NCBI GenBank assembly: GCA_025360965.1
Contig: JANYBC010000077.1
Location: 1 to 55,039 of the forward strand
Source: Anaeromyxobacter sp.
GTDB lineage: Bacteria; Myxococcota; Myxococcia; Myxococcales; Anaeromyxobacteraceae
Length of the DNA stretch: 55,039 nt
Direction: 5' to 3'
Shown: in pieces, positions 46,206-54,931 of the stretch
How positions within the stretch are numbered: the stretch's first letter is position 1
How the letters are laid out: the number at the start of each line of letters is the position of its first letter
Program-made: the position numbers and the translations under genes
Notes under the pieces: generated by a model
Seen by the model: only the letters and a program-made list of their open reading frames with translations
Database searches by the model: none
What the model was told of the DNA's origin: nothing

Positions 46206-49163
46206 CTATGGGACCACCAGGCTGGTGCGCATCATCTCCGAGTCCTCGTGGGAGTTGATGTGGCAGTGCCAGACGTAGGGCCCGGACGAGACGCTCTCGT
46301 AGGACCAGGGTGCGCTGCAGTTGGCCGGCTGGCCGGCCAGGCCGGTGCAGAGGGCCAGGGACGGGCCGCCCGCGGTGCCCGGGGCGGTGGCGATGCCAGC
46401 GCCGGCCGAGACCCAGCCGGCGTCCCACTTGGCGACGATGGTGGTGACCCGGCCCGGCAGGACGATGGAGGCGTCCTTCCAGCCGGCGTCGTAGTCGGTC
46501 GCCAGGTTCGGCTGGACCACGCCGGTGAGGAACGCGGTGACGTCGGGCACCACCTGCATCTCGAGGCCGGGCGAGGTGCCGGGCTGGCAGGTGGTCGAGC
46601 CGCAGAGGGCCTTCTTGTAGTTGCCGACCGAGAAGGTCTGCGAGGAGACGATCTGGTGCTTCACCAGGTGCGGGTGCATCGGGTGGGCGTCGACCGTGAG
46701 GTTGATGATCTTCCAGAGCTCGATGGTCCCCTTCTTCGGGGTCTCGGTGACCTTGTACTCGAAAGGCACGCCGTTGATCTGCATGCCGAGCGGGGTGAGG
46801 GTGGTGCCGTCAGCCCGCTCGTTCAGGTAGAGCTGGCGGACCGCCGAGACGCAGGGAGCGGCCGGCGTGGCGATGACGCCCGGTGCGCACATGGGAAGCG
46901 CCCGGTAGTCGACGAAGGTCGGATCCGCGGCGGTGGGGATGGCGAGGCAGCCCATCGAGACCGGGATCGTCGGCCAGGTCAGGCCGGCCGGCGAGCAGGT
47001 GGGGACGCCCAGGCCGGGGCCCGGGGGCAGCACGTCGAAGCGCATCACCACGTTCATCTCGCTGAACGGGCTGGCCGCCGCGAAGGGCGTGATGCCGGCC
47101 GGGTACGGGGCCGGAGCCGAGTTGGTCATGAAGACGGTGCGGGTGGTCCCCACGGGCGGGACCGGGCCGGGCAGCACGCCGAAGTTGACGAGCAGCTCGT
47201 ACCGCTCACCCGGGCACATCGTGAAGGAGGTGACGTTCTGCTTGGGGACCTGCAGGTAGCCCTGGTCGTTGGCCACCACCGTGAACCGGACGTCGTTGAT
47301 CGGCTTGGCGCCGACCGCCGGCTGGGTGGTGCTGAAGCCGAGCGTCCAGCAGCGCGAGTCGGAGCCGTCGGCGATGCGGATGCGGTACCAGCCCGGCTCG
47401 GTGGTCTTCTTCGGCCAGAGCACGCCGTTCACGACCACGTGGTCACCGAAGTACTCGGGAACCCAGACCGGGTGGACCTGCGGGTTGACGCCGGGGGTGA
47501 CGGGGGTGGCGCCGGGCGGGGCCAGCAGCGGGACCGGGTTGCCGAGGCCGCTGGAGAAGTTGATCGAGCCGTCGTCGTTGAACGACCGGTCCTGCAGGGC
47601 CAGGAACATGTCGTACTTGGGGATGGTGAGCACGTCGCGCGGCTCGCTGACCGGGTCGAGCCAGGTGTAGCGGCAGGCGTTGGCCGGGTCGGGGTTGAGG
47701 GCGGCCGGCTTGCAGACGCCCGTGACCATCGGGTTGTGCTTGTCGTTGTCACGCACGGGGAAGAAGCCGGCGGGACCGGCGATGACGTTGTGGTGGGTCT
47801 TGCCGAGGGTGTGGTCGTGGAACCAGATGGTCGCCTCGTCGTTGGTCATCGGGTAGGTGTAGGTGTCGTTCGACCAGCTGGAGAGCGTGGTGGCCGACGG
47901 CGCGCCGCCCGGACGCTTCAGGATGCCGACGCCGGGCCCCTCGAAGGCCGGGCTGAGGAACCAGGGGACCGAGCTGTAGTAGCTGCCGGTGCGGGCGTTG
48001 CCGAACCACTTCTCGGCGAAGCCGTCGGTGCCGGGCGGGGTCTCGGCGCCGTGCAGGTGCGTGACCCAGGAGTTGTCGGGCTGCTGCGGGCTGCCGAAGC
48101 GGTTGACGCCCTCGTGCGACAGCAGGCCGGCGGCGAACCCGGGCGGGGTGGTGGCCGGGTCGATGCTGGCCTTCACGCCCATGAAGGTGCGGTCGATGGC
48201 GCACGGCCAGTCAGCGGCCTCGGGGTGCGGGCAGAAGACGTGGTTGTTCGGGAACTCGTTGACCCAGCGGATCACCACCGGGCGGCCCTTGGTGGCGCGG
48301 ATGCTGATCGACGGCCAGGTGGCGACGAAGTTGTTGGGCGACCAGTCGGGCGCCGGGACCGGCGCGGCCAGGTTGAAGACCGCGGCGAGCGGCGCGGTGG
48401 CCGGGAGGTTCTTCTGGCCGACGCCCCATATCTGCGTGTAGAGGGGCGCGCCGGCCGGGATGACCTTGGCCCCGCCGATTGCAGCGGTGGCAGAGCAGTA
48501 GGCGGCGGCGAAGAGCGGAGCGAGCTCGGCCGGGCAGGTGCAGCCTGCCGCCACGTTGCAGATCAGGCCGGTCCACTGCATGCCGTTCGGGACCGGCGGG
48601 AAGGTGGCGCCGAGCTTGAGCGGATCGGGGAAGAGGCCGGTGCCGACCGGGCCGGGGAGGGCCGAGGCGAGACCCTGGAAGCCCCAGGCTTCATGGACGG
48701 CGATCTCGTAGTAGTCAGCGCCGGGGAACTTGGCGGTGTCGGGCACGTAGTCGGGCGGGTTGAGCACCTCCCAGACGAACTTGGGGGTGGCGGGGGTGCC
48801 GATCGCCGGGATGGAGTTGGCGATGACCGGGTTGAGCACCTTGAAGGGGACCACCGCGCCGCAGGCGCGCCATCCGCCGGCAGACTGGTTGGAGAGGCCG
48901 GTGGCCGAGGGCTCGCAGGCGAAGGAGGGGGCCAGGGCGGTGGTGCAGCCGGGCACGCCCCAGACATTGCCGCTGTTGACCACGCACTGCCCCGGGTAGG
49001 GGTAGTTGGTCTGCCGGGCGGTGCCGGTCGGACCGAAGGCGTTCTGCGGTGGGAACGGTAGCTGCGCCATCGCCGGCGCCGCCGCCAGGAACAGCGCGGC
49101 GGACAGCGCGAGCAGCCCCCAGCCTGACCAAGCGATCTTCCTCGACTCCAGGTGAATCGTCAT
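46206..49163 (-). CDS. Large multicopper oxidase
   Basis: The product has 985 residues. A Sec-type leader (LLALSAALFLAAAPAMAQ, no twin-Arg) directs export. All four copper-ligand clusters are present: HLH at 369-371, HDH at 449-451, HPMHPH at 827-832, and HCHINSHEDSEMM at 966-978, where Cys967, His972 and the axial Met977 form the type 1 site. It is thus a functional three-copper-site oxidase that couples substrate oxidation to oxygen reduction. Its length is about twice that of CueO; long Cys-containing inserts separate the clusters. The ATG at 49163 follows AAGGGG. Divergent cusBA genes point to copper tolerance; oxidation of Cu(I), Mn(II) or phenols is equally possible from sequence. Confidence 0.92.
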   Translation of the reverse strand: MTIHLESRKIAWSGWGLLALSAALFLAAAPAMAQLPFPPQNAFGPTGTARQTNYPYPGQCVVNSGNVWGVPGCTTALAPSFACEPSATGLSNQSAGGWRACGAVVPFKVLNPVIANSIPAIGTPATPKFVWEVLNPPDYVPDTAKFPGADYYEIAVHEAWGFQGLASALPGPVGTGLFPDPLKLGATFPPVPNGMQWTGLICNVAAGCTCPAELAPLFAAAYCSATAAIGGAKVIPAGAPLYTQIWGVGQKNLPATAPLAAVFNLAAPVPAPDWSPNNFVATWPSISIRATKGRPVVIRWVNEFPNNHVFCPHPEAADWPCAIDRTFMGVKASIDPATTPPGFAAGLLSHEGVNRFGSPQQPDNSWVTHLHGAETPPGTDGFAEKWFGNARTGSYYSSVPWFLSPAFEGPGVGILKRPGGAPSATTLSSWSNDTYTYPMTNDEATIWFHDHTLGKTHHNVIAGPAGFFPVRDNDKHNPMVTGVCKPAALNPDPANACRYTWLDPVSEPRDVLTIPKYDMFLALQDRSFNDDGSINFSSGLGNPVPLLAPPGATPVTPGVNPQVHPVWVPEYFGDHVVVNGVLWPKKTTEPGWYRIRIADGSDSRCWTLGFSTTQPAVGAKPINDVRFTVVANDQGYLQVPKQNVTSFTMCPGERYELLVNFGVLPGPVPPVGTTRTVFMTNSAPAPYPAGITPFAAASPFSEMNVVMRFDVLPPGPGLGVPTCSPAGLTWPTIPVSMGCLAIPTAADPTFVDYRALPMCAPGVIATPAAPCVSAVRQLYLNERADGTTLTPLGMQINGVPFEYKVTETPKKGTIELWKIINLTVDAHPMHPHLVKHQIVSSQTFSVGNYKKALCGSTTCQPGTSPGLEMQVVPDVTAFLTGVVQPNLATDYDAGWKDASIVLPGRVTTIVAKWDAGWVSAGAGIATAPGTAGGPSLALCTGLAGQPANCSAPWSYESVSSGPYVWHCHINSHEDSEMMRTSLVVP

Positions 49164-49322
49164 GTTGTGCCCCTTGCTATGAGCAGTTCTGGGTCCCGTC
49201 CCGGCCACTCCGGGAATTGACGAACTTGATCTCAAGCAAGCGGATGTTTGATCGGCCGCCAGTGGTTTGGCATGTACCCAAAGGTGACGACGTGTATGCG
49301 TGACTCTGACGTCCACATACTT

Positions 49323-49341
49323 ATTGAGGCTCAGTCTCAAT
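49323..49341. promoter_or_regulatory. 19-bp near-palindrome, candidate operator
   Basis: ATTGAGGCTCAGTCTCAAT has six-base outer arms (ATTGAG/CTCAAT) and inner CT/AG pairs; only one symmetric base pair and the centre do not match. The 19-bp size and hyphenated arms resemble operators of metal-responsive dimers (Fur-type), but the bases do not match a known box I can name. It lies 160 bases before the multicopper oxidase start and 321 before cusB. Confidence 0.5.
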
Positions 49342-49367
49342 CGCCCCCTGTTCGAGTGTAACATGTC

Positions 49368-49394
49368 CATGGTACGTTGAAATTACTCATGGTA
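49368..49394. repeat. Direct repeat pair CATGGTA, 20 bases apart
   Basis: CATGGTA occurs at 49368-49374 and 49388-49394, each followed by a pyrimidine and G. Start-to-start spacing is 20 bases, about two helical turns, as in tandem sites for response regulators such as CusR-type proteins. No matching regulator gene lies in the window. Confidence 0.35.
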
Positions 49395-49619
49395 TGGGCA
49401 ACTTTCGATCGTCAGCGAAAATTTCACTCGGCGAGGGAATTGGCTGGTTTTGAAGTATGAGACTTGGTCTCGCCTTAGGTCGTTCACTTACGCCCCATCT
49501 GAGTTTGACTTGGAGCAAGAGCTCCCGGGGTCTCTGGCGGGGTTTTCACACCACACTCCGCGTGATCCGCTGCGACGCCTTCGCCGCGGCCCTCCTGCGT
49601 CATCGTGCAATGTTGACCG

Positions 49620-49637
49620 GGCCCGAATAGTCGGGCC
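49620..49637 (+). promoter_or_regulatory. Leader hairpin upstream of cusB
   Basis: GGCCCGA and TCGGGCC form a perfect 7-bp stem with an ATAG loop. It ends 11 bases before the cusB ribosome site (AAGGAG at 49649-49654), so it is in the leader and could act as an attenuator or protect the message end. There is no T-run. Confidence 0.4.
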
Positions 49638-49662
49638 TGCTGATCTTCAAGGAGCGAGAGCG

Positions 49663-50988
49663 ATGAGCGAGGGGCAGCAGCCGCGCAGCGGCGGCCAGGA
49701 CGTGTTGCCTGAGGGTGAAGAGCAGGCTCCGCCCGGCATCCGCACCATGGCGGTGGTGCGCTGGGCGCTGGTCGGGCTGATGGCGCTGGCCGCGATCGCG
49801 GCTTGGAGCCACCACCTCGCCACCCGCACCGCCGCGGCGGTGGTCCAGCAGCAGAAGTTCATCTGCCCGATGCACCCGCAGATCGTCACCGACCAGAAGA
49901 GCGAGTGCCCGATCTGCGGCATGAACCTGGTCCCGGCCGGCACCTCCGCCACCTCCGCCGCCGCCTCTGCCGACGGCCTCCCCGGCCTGGCGCCGGTCGA
50001 GCTCTCGGCCGACCGGATCCAGCTGATGGGGATGAAGACGGCCGCCGCCGTGAAGGAGAAGCTCGGCACCACCCTGCGCGCCGTCGGCTTCGTGGTCCCG
50101 ACCGAGGACGGCGTGGTGAGCATCAACATCCGCTACTCCGGCTGGGTCGACAGCCTGCCGGTGGTGCAGACCGGCCAGTTGGTGCAGAAGGGCGACGTGC
50201 TGGCGATGCTCTACAGCCCGGAGCTGCTCAACGCCCAGACCGTCTACCTCAACACCATCAAGTGGTCGGAGAAGCGGCCCAGCGGCGTGCAGGCCACCCC
50301 GGTGGGCAACGACCTGGAGCGCGACCCGAGGCTACGGCTCGAGCTGATCGGCGTGGCCCCCGAGGACGTCGACGCCATCACCGCCTCCGGCCAGCCGCTC
50401 AAGACCATGCCGCTGCGAGCCCCGAGCCGCGGCTACGTGGCCCGCAAGAGCGTGCTGAAGGGGCTCTTCGTCGCGGCCGGCACCGAGATGTTCCAGCTGG
50501 CCGACCTCTCCACGGTCTGGGTGCTGGCCGACGTCCACGAGGCCGACCTGGCCAGGGTCCGGGTGGGACAGAAGGCCACCTACGCCTCCTCGTCGGCCCC
50601 GGGGAAGAAGTTCGCCGGCCGGGTCTCCTTCATCTACCCGGCCCTCAACGCCGGCAGCCGCACGCTGCAGGCCCGCGTCGAGCTGCCCAACCCGCGGCTG
50701 GAGCTGCGCCCCGGCATGTTCGGCGACGTGCTGCTGGAGACCGGCGCCGACGACGCGGTGGTGATCCCGGCCGAGGCGGTGGTCGACACCGGGCAGCACC
50801 GCTACGTCTTCGTGGAGCTGGGCGGCGGGCGCTTCGAGCCGCGCGCCGTCAAGACCGGGGCCAGCGCCGACGGCAAGGTGGCCGTCCTCGAGGGGCTGGC
50901 CGAGGGCGAGAAGGTGGTCACCCGGGCCAATTTCCTGCTCGACTCGGAGAGCCGGCTGCGCGCGGCGGTCGAAGGGCACGGGAAATAG
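49663..50988 (+). CDS. cusB: Heavy-metal efflux periplasmic adaptor, CusB-like
   Basis: The product has 441 residues from the ATG at 49663 (AAGGAG upstream). An inner-membrane anchor lies at about 31-48. Residues 66-91 (FICPMHPQIV then ECPICGMNLVPAG) are the heavy-metal-binding domain seen in CusB-type adaptors, with Cys68, His71, Cys82 and Cys85 as likely ligands and Met residues nearby. The membrane-fusion barrel and lipoyl-like parts follow (LGTTLRAVGFVVPTEDGVVS, APSRGYVARKSVLKGLFVAA, LRPGMFGDVLLETG). It should deliver copper or silver to the CusA pump. cusA begins 3 bases downstream. Confidence 0.92.
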   Translation: MSEGQQPRSGGQDVLPEGEEQAPPGIRTMAVVRWALVGLMALAAIAAWSHHLATRTAAAVVQQQKFICPMHPQIVTDQKSECPICGMNLVPAGTSATSAAASADGLPGLAPVELSADRIQLMGMKTAAAVKEKLGTTLRAVGFVVPTEDGVVSINIRYSGWVDSLPVVQTGQLVQKGDVLAMLYSPELLNAQTVYLNTIKWSEKRPSGVQATPVGNDLERDPRLRLELIGVAPEDVDAITASGQPLKTMPLRAPSRGYVARKSVLKGLFVAAGTEMFQLADLSTVWVLADVHEADLARVRVGQKATYASSSAPGKKFAGRVSFIYPALNAGSRTLQARVELPNPRLELRPGMFGDVLLETGADDAVVIPAEAVVDTGQHRYVFVELGGGRFEPRAVKTGASADGKVAVLEGLAEGEKVVTRANFLLDSESRLRAAVEGHGK

Positions 50989-50991
50989 CCG

Positions 50992-53900
50992 ATGGTCTCG
51001 AGGATCATCGAGTACTGCGCCCGGAACCGCGTGCTGGTGCTCTTCGGCGTGGCGGTGGCCTGCGCCGCCTCGATCTGGTCGATCCGCCACGTCAAGCTCG
51101 ACGCCGTCCCCGACCTCTCGGATCCGCAGGTGATCGTCTTCACCGAGTGGATGGGCCGCTCGCCCACCCTAATCGAGGACCAGGTCACCTACCCCATCGT
51201 CTCGGGGCTGATCTCGGCGCCGCGGGTGGCCGACGTGCGCGGCTACTCGATGTTCGGGATGAGCTTCGTCTACGTGATCTTCCAGGAGGGGACCGACGTC
51301 TACTGGGCCCGCAGCCGGGTGCTCGAGTACCTCTCCTCGCTGGAGGCCCGGCTCCCGCCCGGCGCCGACCCCAAGCTCGGCCCCGACGCCAGCGGCGTCG
51401 GCTGGGTCTTCCAGTACGCGCTGGTGGACAAGAGCGGCCAGCACGGCCTCGACGAGCTGCGCACCTTCCAGGACTTCACGCTGCGCTACGCGCTGGGGAG
51501 CGTGCCGGGCGTGGCCGAGGTGGCCAGCGTCGGCGGCTACCAGAAGCAGTACCAGGTGACGGTCGACCCGGCCCGGCTGCGCGCCTACGGGGTGACGCTC
51601 GACGAGGTGATCGCCCGCATCCGCGACTCCAACGACGACGTGGGCGGCCGGGTCATCGAGCTCTCGGAGCGCGAGTACTACGTGCGCGGCCGCGGCTACG
51701 TGCAGGCGCTCGGCGATCTCGAGAAGGTGGCGATCCGGGCCAGCGGGCCGAACGGCGTGCCCATCCTGCTGCGCGACGTCGGCCAGGTCCGCTTCGGCCC
51801 GGAGATCCGGCGCGGGCTGCTGGAGTGGAACGGCGACGGCGAGGCGGTGGGCGGCATCGTGGTGATGCGCTTCGGCGAGAACGCCCTCGACGTCATCGGC
51901 CGGGTCAAGGCCAAGCTCGAGGAGCTCAAGCCGGGGCTCCCCAAGGGCGTCAGCTTCGAGGTGGCCTACGACCGCTCCGAGCTGATCCACCGCTCCATCG
52001 GCACGCTGCAGAAGGCGCTGATCGAGGAGGCGCTGGTGGTGGCGCTGGTGATCATCCTCTTCCTGCTCCACGTCCGCTCGGCGCTGCTGCCCATCCTCTC
52101 GATCCCGGTGGCGGTGGCGGTGGCCTTCATCCCCATGTACCTGCTCGACATCCCGGCCACCATCATGAGCCTGGGCGGGAACGCCATCGCCATCGGCGCC
52201 ACCGTGGACGCCGAGATCGTGATGATCGAGGCCAGCCACAAGAAGCTGGAGCACGCCCCGCCCGGCGCCGACCGCCACGCCCTGCTGGCCGAGGCGGCCC
52301 GCGAGGTGACCCCGGCGCTCTTCTTCTCGCTCTTGATCATCGCGGTGGCCTTCCTGCCGGTCTTCACCCTGACCGGCCAGGCCGGGCGGCTTTTCACGCC
52401 GCTGGCCTGGACCAAGACCTTCGTCATGCTCTCGGCGGCGGTGCTCTCGATCACCTTCGCCCCGGCGCTGCGTGACCTGCTGATCCGCGGGAAGATCCGG
52501 CCCGAGTCGGAGCACCCGGTCTCGCGCTTCATCATCCGGCTCTACAAGCCGTTCGTCTTCGTGGCCCTGCGCCGCCCCAAGTCGACGGTGGCCATGGGGC
52601 TGCTGGCGCTGCTCTCGGCGGTGCCGCTGGCCTGGAGGCTCGGCTCGGAGTTCATGCCCCCGCTCAACGAGGGGGACCTGCTCTACATGCCGACCACCTT
52701 CCCCGGGCTCTCGATCGAGGAGGCCAAGCGGCAGCTCCAGCTCCAGGACAGGGTGCTGCGCAGCGTGCCGGAGGTGGTCACCGTCTTCGGCAAGGTGGGG
52801 CGGGCCGAGACCGCCACCGACCCGGCGCCGCTCACCATGGTCGAGACCACGGTGCGCCTGAAGCCGAAGGAGCAGTGGCGCAAGGGGCTCACCTGGGAGG
52901 CGCTGGTCGACGAGCTGAACGCCAAGATGCAGTTCCCCGGCTGGACCAACGCCTACACCATGCCGATCAAGGGGCGCGTCGACATGCTCTCCACCGGGGT
53001 GCGCACCCCGGTCGGCGTCAAGGTGATGGGGACCAGCCTCGACGAGATCGAGAAGATCGGCATCGAGCTGGAGCGGCTGCTCAAGCCCATCCCCGGGACC
53101 CGCAGCGTCTTCTACGAGCGGAACACCGGCGGGCTCTACCTCGACGTCATCCCGGATCGCGACGCCATGGCCCGCTACGGCCTGACCGTGGGCGACCTGA
53201 ACCGGGTGGTCGAGGCGGCCATCGGCGGCGCGCCCATCGGCATCACCGTGGACGGGCGCAACCGCTTCTCGATCAACGTCCGCTACCCGCAGGACCTGCG
53301 CAACAGCGTGGAGCAGCTACGCCGGCTGCTGGTGCCGGTCGGCGGCGGCGGCGCCGGCAAGGGCGGCGGCATGGGGACCTCCGGCTCGCTCGAGCCCGAG
53401 CGCGAGCCGCGCGAGCCGAGGCTGCTGCTGGCGCAGATGGGGATGGGCGGCGCGGCCGGAGACGGGCCAGCCAGGGGGGCCTTCGTGCCGCTCGGGGAGG
53501 TGGCCGAGGTGCGGATCGCCGGCGGCCCCCCCATGATCCGCGACGACGGCGGCCTGCTGGTCGGCTTCGTCTACGTGGACATCGAGACCGCCCAGCGCGA
53601 CGTGGGCGGCTACGTCACCGAGGCCAAGGAGGTGGTGCGGCGCGCCCAGGCCGACGGCCGGCTGGAGATGCCGACCGGCTACCTGCTCAAGTGGACCGGC
53701 CAGTACGAGCTGATGGAGCAGCTGGCGGAGCGGATGCGGATCGTGATCCCGCTGACGCTGCTGCTGATCGTGCTGCTGCTCTACCTGCACTTCCGCAACT
53801 TCACCGAGGTGCTGATCGTCCTGCTCTCGATCCCGTTCGCGCTGACCGGGAGCGTCTGGTTGATGTGGGCGCTCGACTACCACCTCTCGACGGCGGTCTG

Positions 53901-54540
53901 GATCGGCATAATCGCGCTGACCGGGCTGGCGGCGCAGACCGGCATCGTGATGATCGTCTACATCGACAACGCCTACGAGCGGCGGCGCAAGGCCGGCAAG
54001 ATCCGCGATCTCTCCGACATCATCTGGGCCCACATGGAGGGGACGGTGCAGCGGGTGCGCCCCAAGCTGATGACGGTGGCGACCATGCTGGCCGGCCTGA
54101 TCCCGCTGCTCTGGGCCACCGGCTCGGGCGCCGACGTGATGAAGCGGATCGCCGCCCCCATGGTGGGCGGGCTGCTCACCAGCGCCTTCCTGACGCTGGA
54201 GATCATCCCGGTCATCTACACCTACTGGCGGCAGGAGCAGGTGCTCTGGGAGCGGCTCGCCCCGCTCGACGCTCCGCTGCTGGCCCGCCTGACGCGGCTG
54301 GCGGTGCTGCAGAAGGCCGGCTGGATGGCGCTGGCCGGCGTCGGGGTGGCGGCCTTCTACGTGGCGCTGCCGGCCTGGAGCTTCTGGGCGGCGGCGGGGC
54401 TCTGCCTGGCGACGGCGCTGGGCGGCGCGGCCGCCTACCTCAGGGCTCGGCCGGCGGCGCGGGTGCTGGCCTGGCCGGGTCAGGGGCCTGGCCGGACCTG
54501 GCTGGCTGGCGCAGGCCCGGCGAGTTCATCTGCTCCCTGA
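50992..54540 (+). CDS. cusA: Heavy-metal RND efflux pump, CusA-like
   Basis: The product has 1182 residues. An N-terminal helix, LDAVPDLSDPQVIVFTEWMG and the membrane motif GNAIAIGATVDAEIVMIEAS mark the HME-RND family. FMPPLNEGDLLYMP and GRVDMLSTGVRTPVG supply Met residues at positions comparable with the copper-binding Met of CusA, so Cu(I)/Ag(I) is favoured over Zn/Co. Residues 784-829 form a Gly/Met/Arg-rich insert not usual at this place in the porter domain. The C-terminus is extended by about 90 residues with further hydrophobic segments. It is an inner-membrane proton-driven pump that needs an outer-membrane partner not encoded here. Its last 101 bases overlap a convergent small gene. 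Confidence 0.93.
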   Translation: MVSRIIEYCARNRVLVLFGVAVACAASIWSIRHVKLDAVPDLSDPQVIVFTEWMGRSPTLIEDQVTYPIVSGLISAPRVADVRGYSMFGMSFVYVIFQEGTDVYWARSRVLEYLSSLEARLPPGADPKLGPDASGVGWVFQYALVDKSGQHGLDELRTFQDFTLRYALGSVPGVAEVASVGGYQKQYQVTVDPARLRAYGVTLDEVIARIRDSNDDVGGRVIELSEREYYVRGRGYVQALGDLEKVAIRASGPNGVPILLRDVGQVRFGPEIRRGLLEWNGDGEAVGGIVVMRFGENALDVIGRVKAKLEELKPGLPKGVSFEVAYDRSELIHRSIGTLQKALIEEALVVALVIILFLLHVRSALLPILSIPVAVAVAFIPMYLLDIPATIMSLGGNAIAIGATVDAEIVMIEASHKKLEHAPPGADRHALLAEAAREVTPALFFSLLIIAVAFLPVFTLTGQAGRLFTPLAWTKTFVMLSAAVLSITFAPALRDLLIRGKIRPESEHPVSRFIIRLYKPFVFVALRRPKSTVAMGLLALLSAVPLAWRLGSEFMPPLNEGDLLYMPTTFPGLSIEEAKRQLQLQDRVLRSVPEVVTVFGKVGRAETATDPAPLTMVETTVRLKPKEQWRKGLTWEALVDELNAKMQFPGWTNAYTMPIKGRVDMLSTGVRTPVGVKVMGTSLDEIEKIGIELERLLKPIPGTRSVFYERNTGGLYLDVIPDRDAMARYGLTVGDLNRVVEAAIGGAPIGITVDGRNRFSINVRYPQDLRNSVEQLRRLLVPVGGGGAGKGGGMGTSGSLEPEREPREPRLLLAQMGMGGAAGDGPARGAFVPLGEVAEVRIAGGPPMIRDDGGLLVGFVYVDIETAQRDVGGYVTEAKEVVRRAQADGRLEMPTGYLLKWTGQYELMEQLAERMRIVIPLTLLLIVLLLYLHFRNFTEVLIVLLSIPFALTGSVWLMWALDYHLSTAVWIGIIALTGLAAQTGIVMIVYIDNAYERRRKAGKIRDLSDIIWAHMEGTVQRVRPKLMTVATMLAGLIPLLWATGSGADVMKRIAAPMVGGLLTSAFLTLEIIPVIYTYWRQEQVLWERLAPLDAPLLARLTRLAVLQKAGWMALAGVGVAAFYVALPAWSFWAAAGLCLATALGGAAAYLRARPAARVLAWPGQGPGRTWLAGAGPASSSAP

Positions 54541-54886
54541 TGGCCGCCTTGCGGGCGGCCGACGGCGACGCGCCGCCCGGCTGGGTCGCGGGTGGGCGCT
54601 GCGGACCGCTCCGACCCTGGTAGGGCGTGTCGACCTCGCCGGAGGTGCCGGAGACGGGGGCAGGAGGGGCGGGGGGCGCGGCTGGCGCGGCGGGAGGCGC
54701 GGCGAGCGTGGAGCCCGGGGCGGCGGAACTTCCCGCGGCAGACGTGGCGTCCGAGGGCTCGGAGGGGAGCGGCTCGGCCACCGGCCGCGACGGGCCGCCG
54801 GACGCGGTGAGCCGGTTGACAAGGAAGAGCGCCCCGGCGGTGAGCAGCAGGATGGCGGCCAGCCCGGCGATGGTGAGGCGCTTCAT
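54440..54886 (-). CDS. Small membrane-anchored proline/alanine-rich protein
   Basis: The product has 148 residues. One N-terminal helix (RLTIAGLAAILLLTAGALFLV) and a long Pro/Ala/Ser-rich region with no recognised domain follow; a basic stretch (AARKAAIREQMN) lies near the end. The anchor (IAGLAAIL... VNRLTAS) resembles that of the AgmX-like protein at 44849-45499 (AIGAAGIVV... VDRLTGS), which suggests a distant paralogue lacking the C-terminal domain. It overlaps the 3' end of cusA by 101 bases, tail to tail. It lies 45 bases after the ABC gene stop. Whether it is translated is not certain. Confidence 0.5.
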   Translation of the reverse strand: MKRLTIAGLAAILLLTAGALFLVNRLTASGGPSRPVAEPLPSEPSDATSAAGSSAAPGSTLAAPPAAPAAPPAPPAPVSGTSGEVDTPYQGRSGPQRPPATQPGGASPSAARKAAIREQMNSPGLRQPARSGQAPDPARPAPAPPAEP

Positions 54887-54931
54887 GGGGGAAGTATACG
54901 CCGCCCGGCCGCCGCCCGGCCGCGCAGCCGT

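Larger units (their letters stand above)
49164..49662. other. Divergent intergenic region of the copper island
   Basis: This 499-base gap between the multicopper oxidase and cusB starts holds no convincing gene and is visibly richer in A/T than its surroundings. It contains several short symmetric elements: CTTGATCTCAAG (49225-49236), a 19-bp near-palindrome (49323-49341), a CATGGTA direct-repeat pair (49368-49394), GAGACTTGGTCTC (49459-49471) and a hairpin just before the cusB ribosome site (49620-49637). An in-frame start at 49450 would extend CusB through this region, but it has no ribosome site and would bury the membrane anchor. Confidence 0.7.

Noticed and set aside
49450-49662. Upstream start for CusB adding about 70 residues
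   Set aside because: No ribosome site, atypical composition, and it would place a long tail before the membrane anchor.
51169-52515. 448-residue leftward open frame
   Set aside because: Antisense to cusA and of shadow composition.
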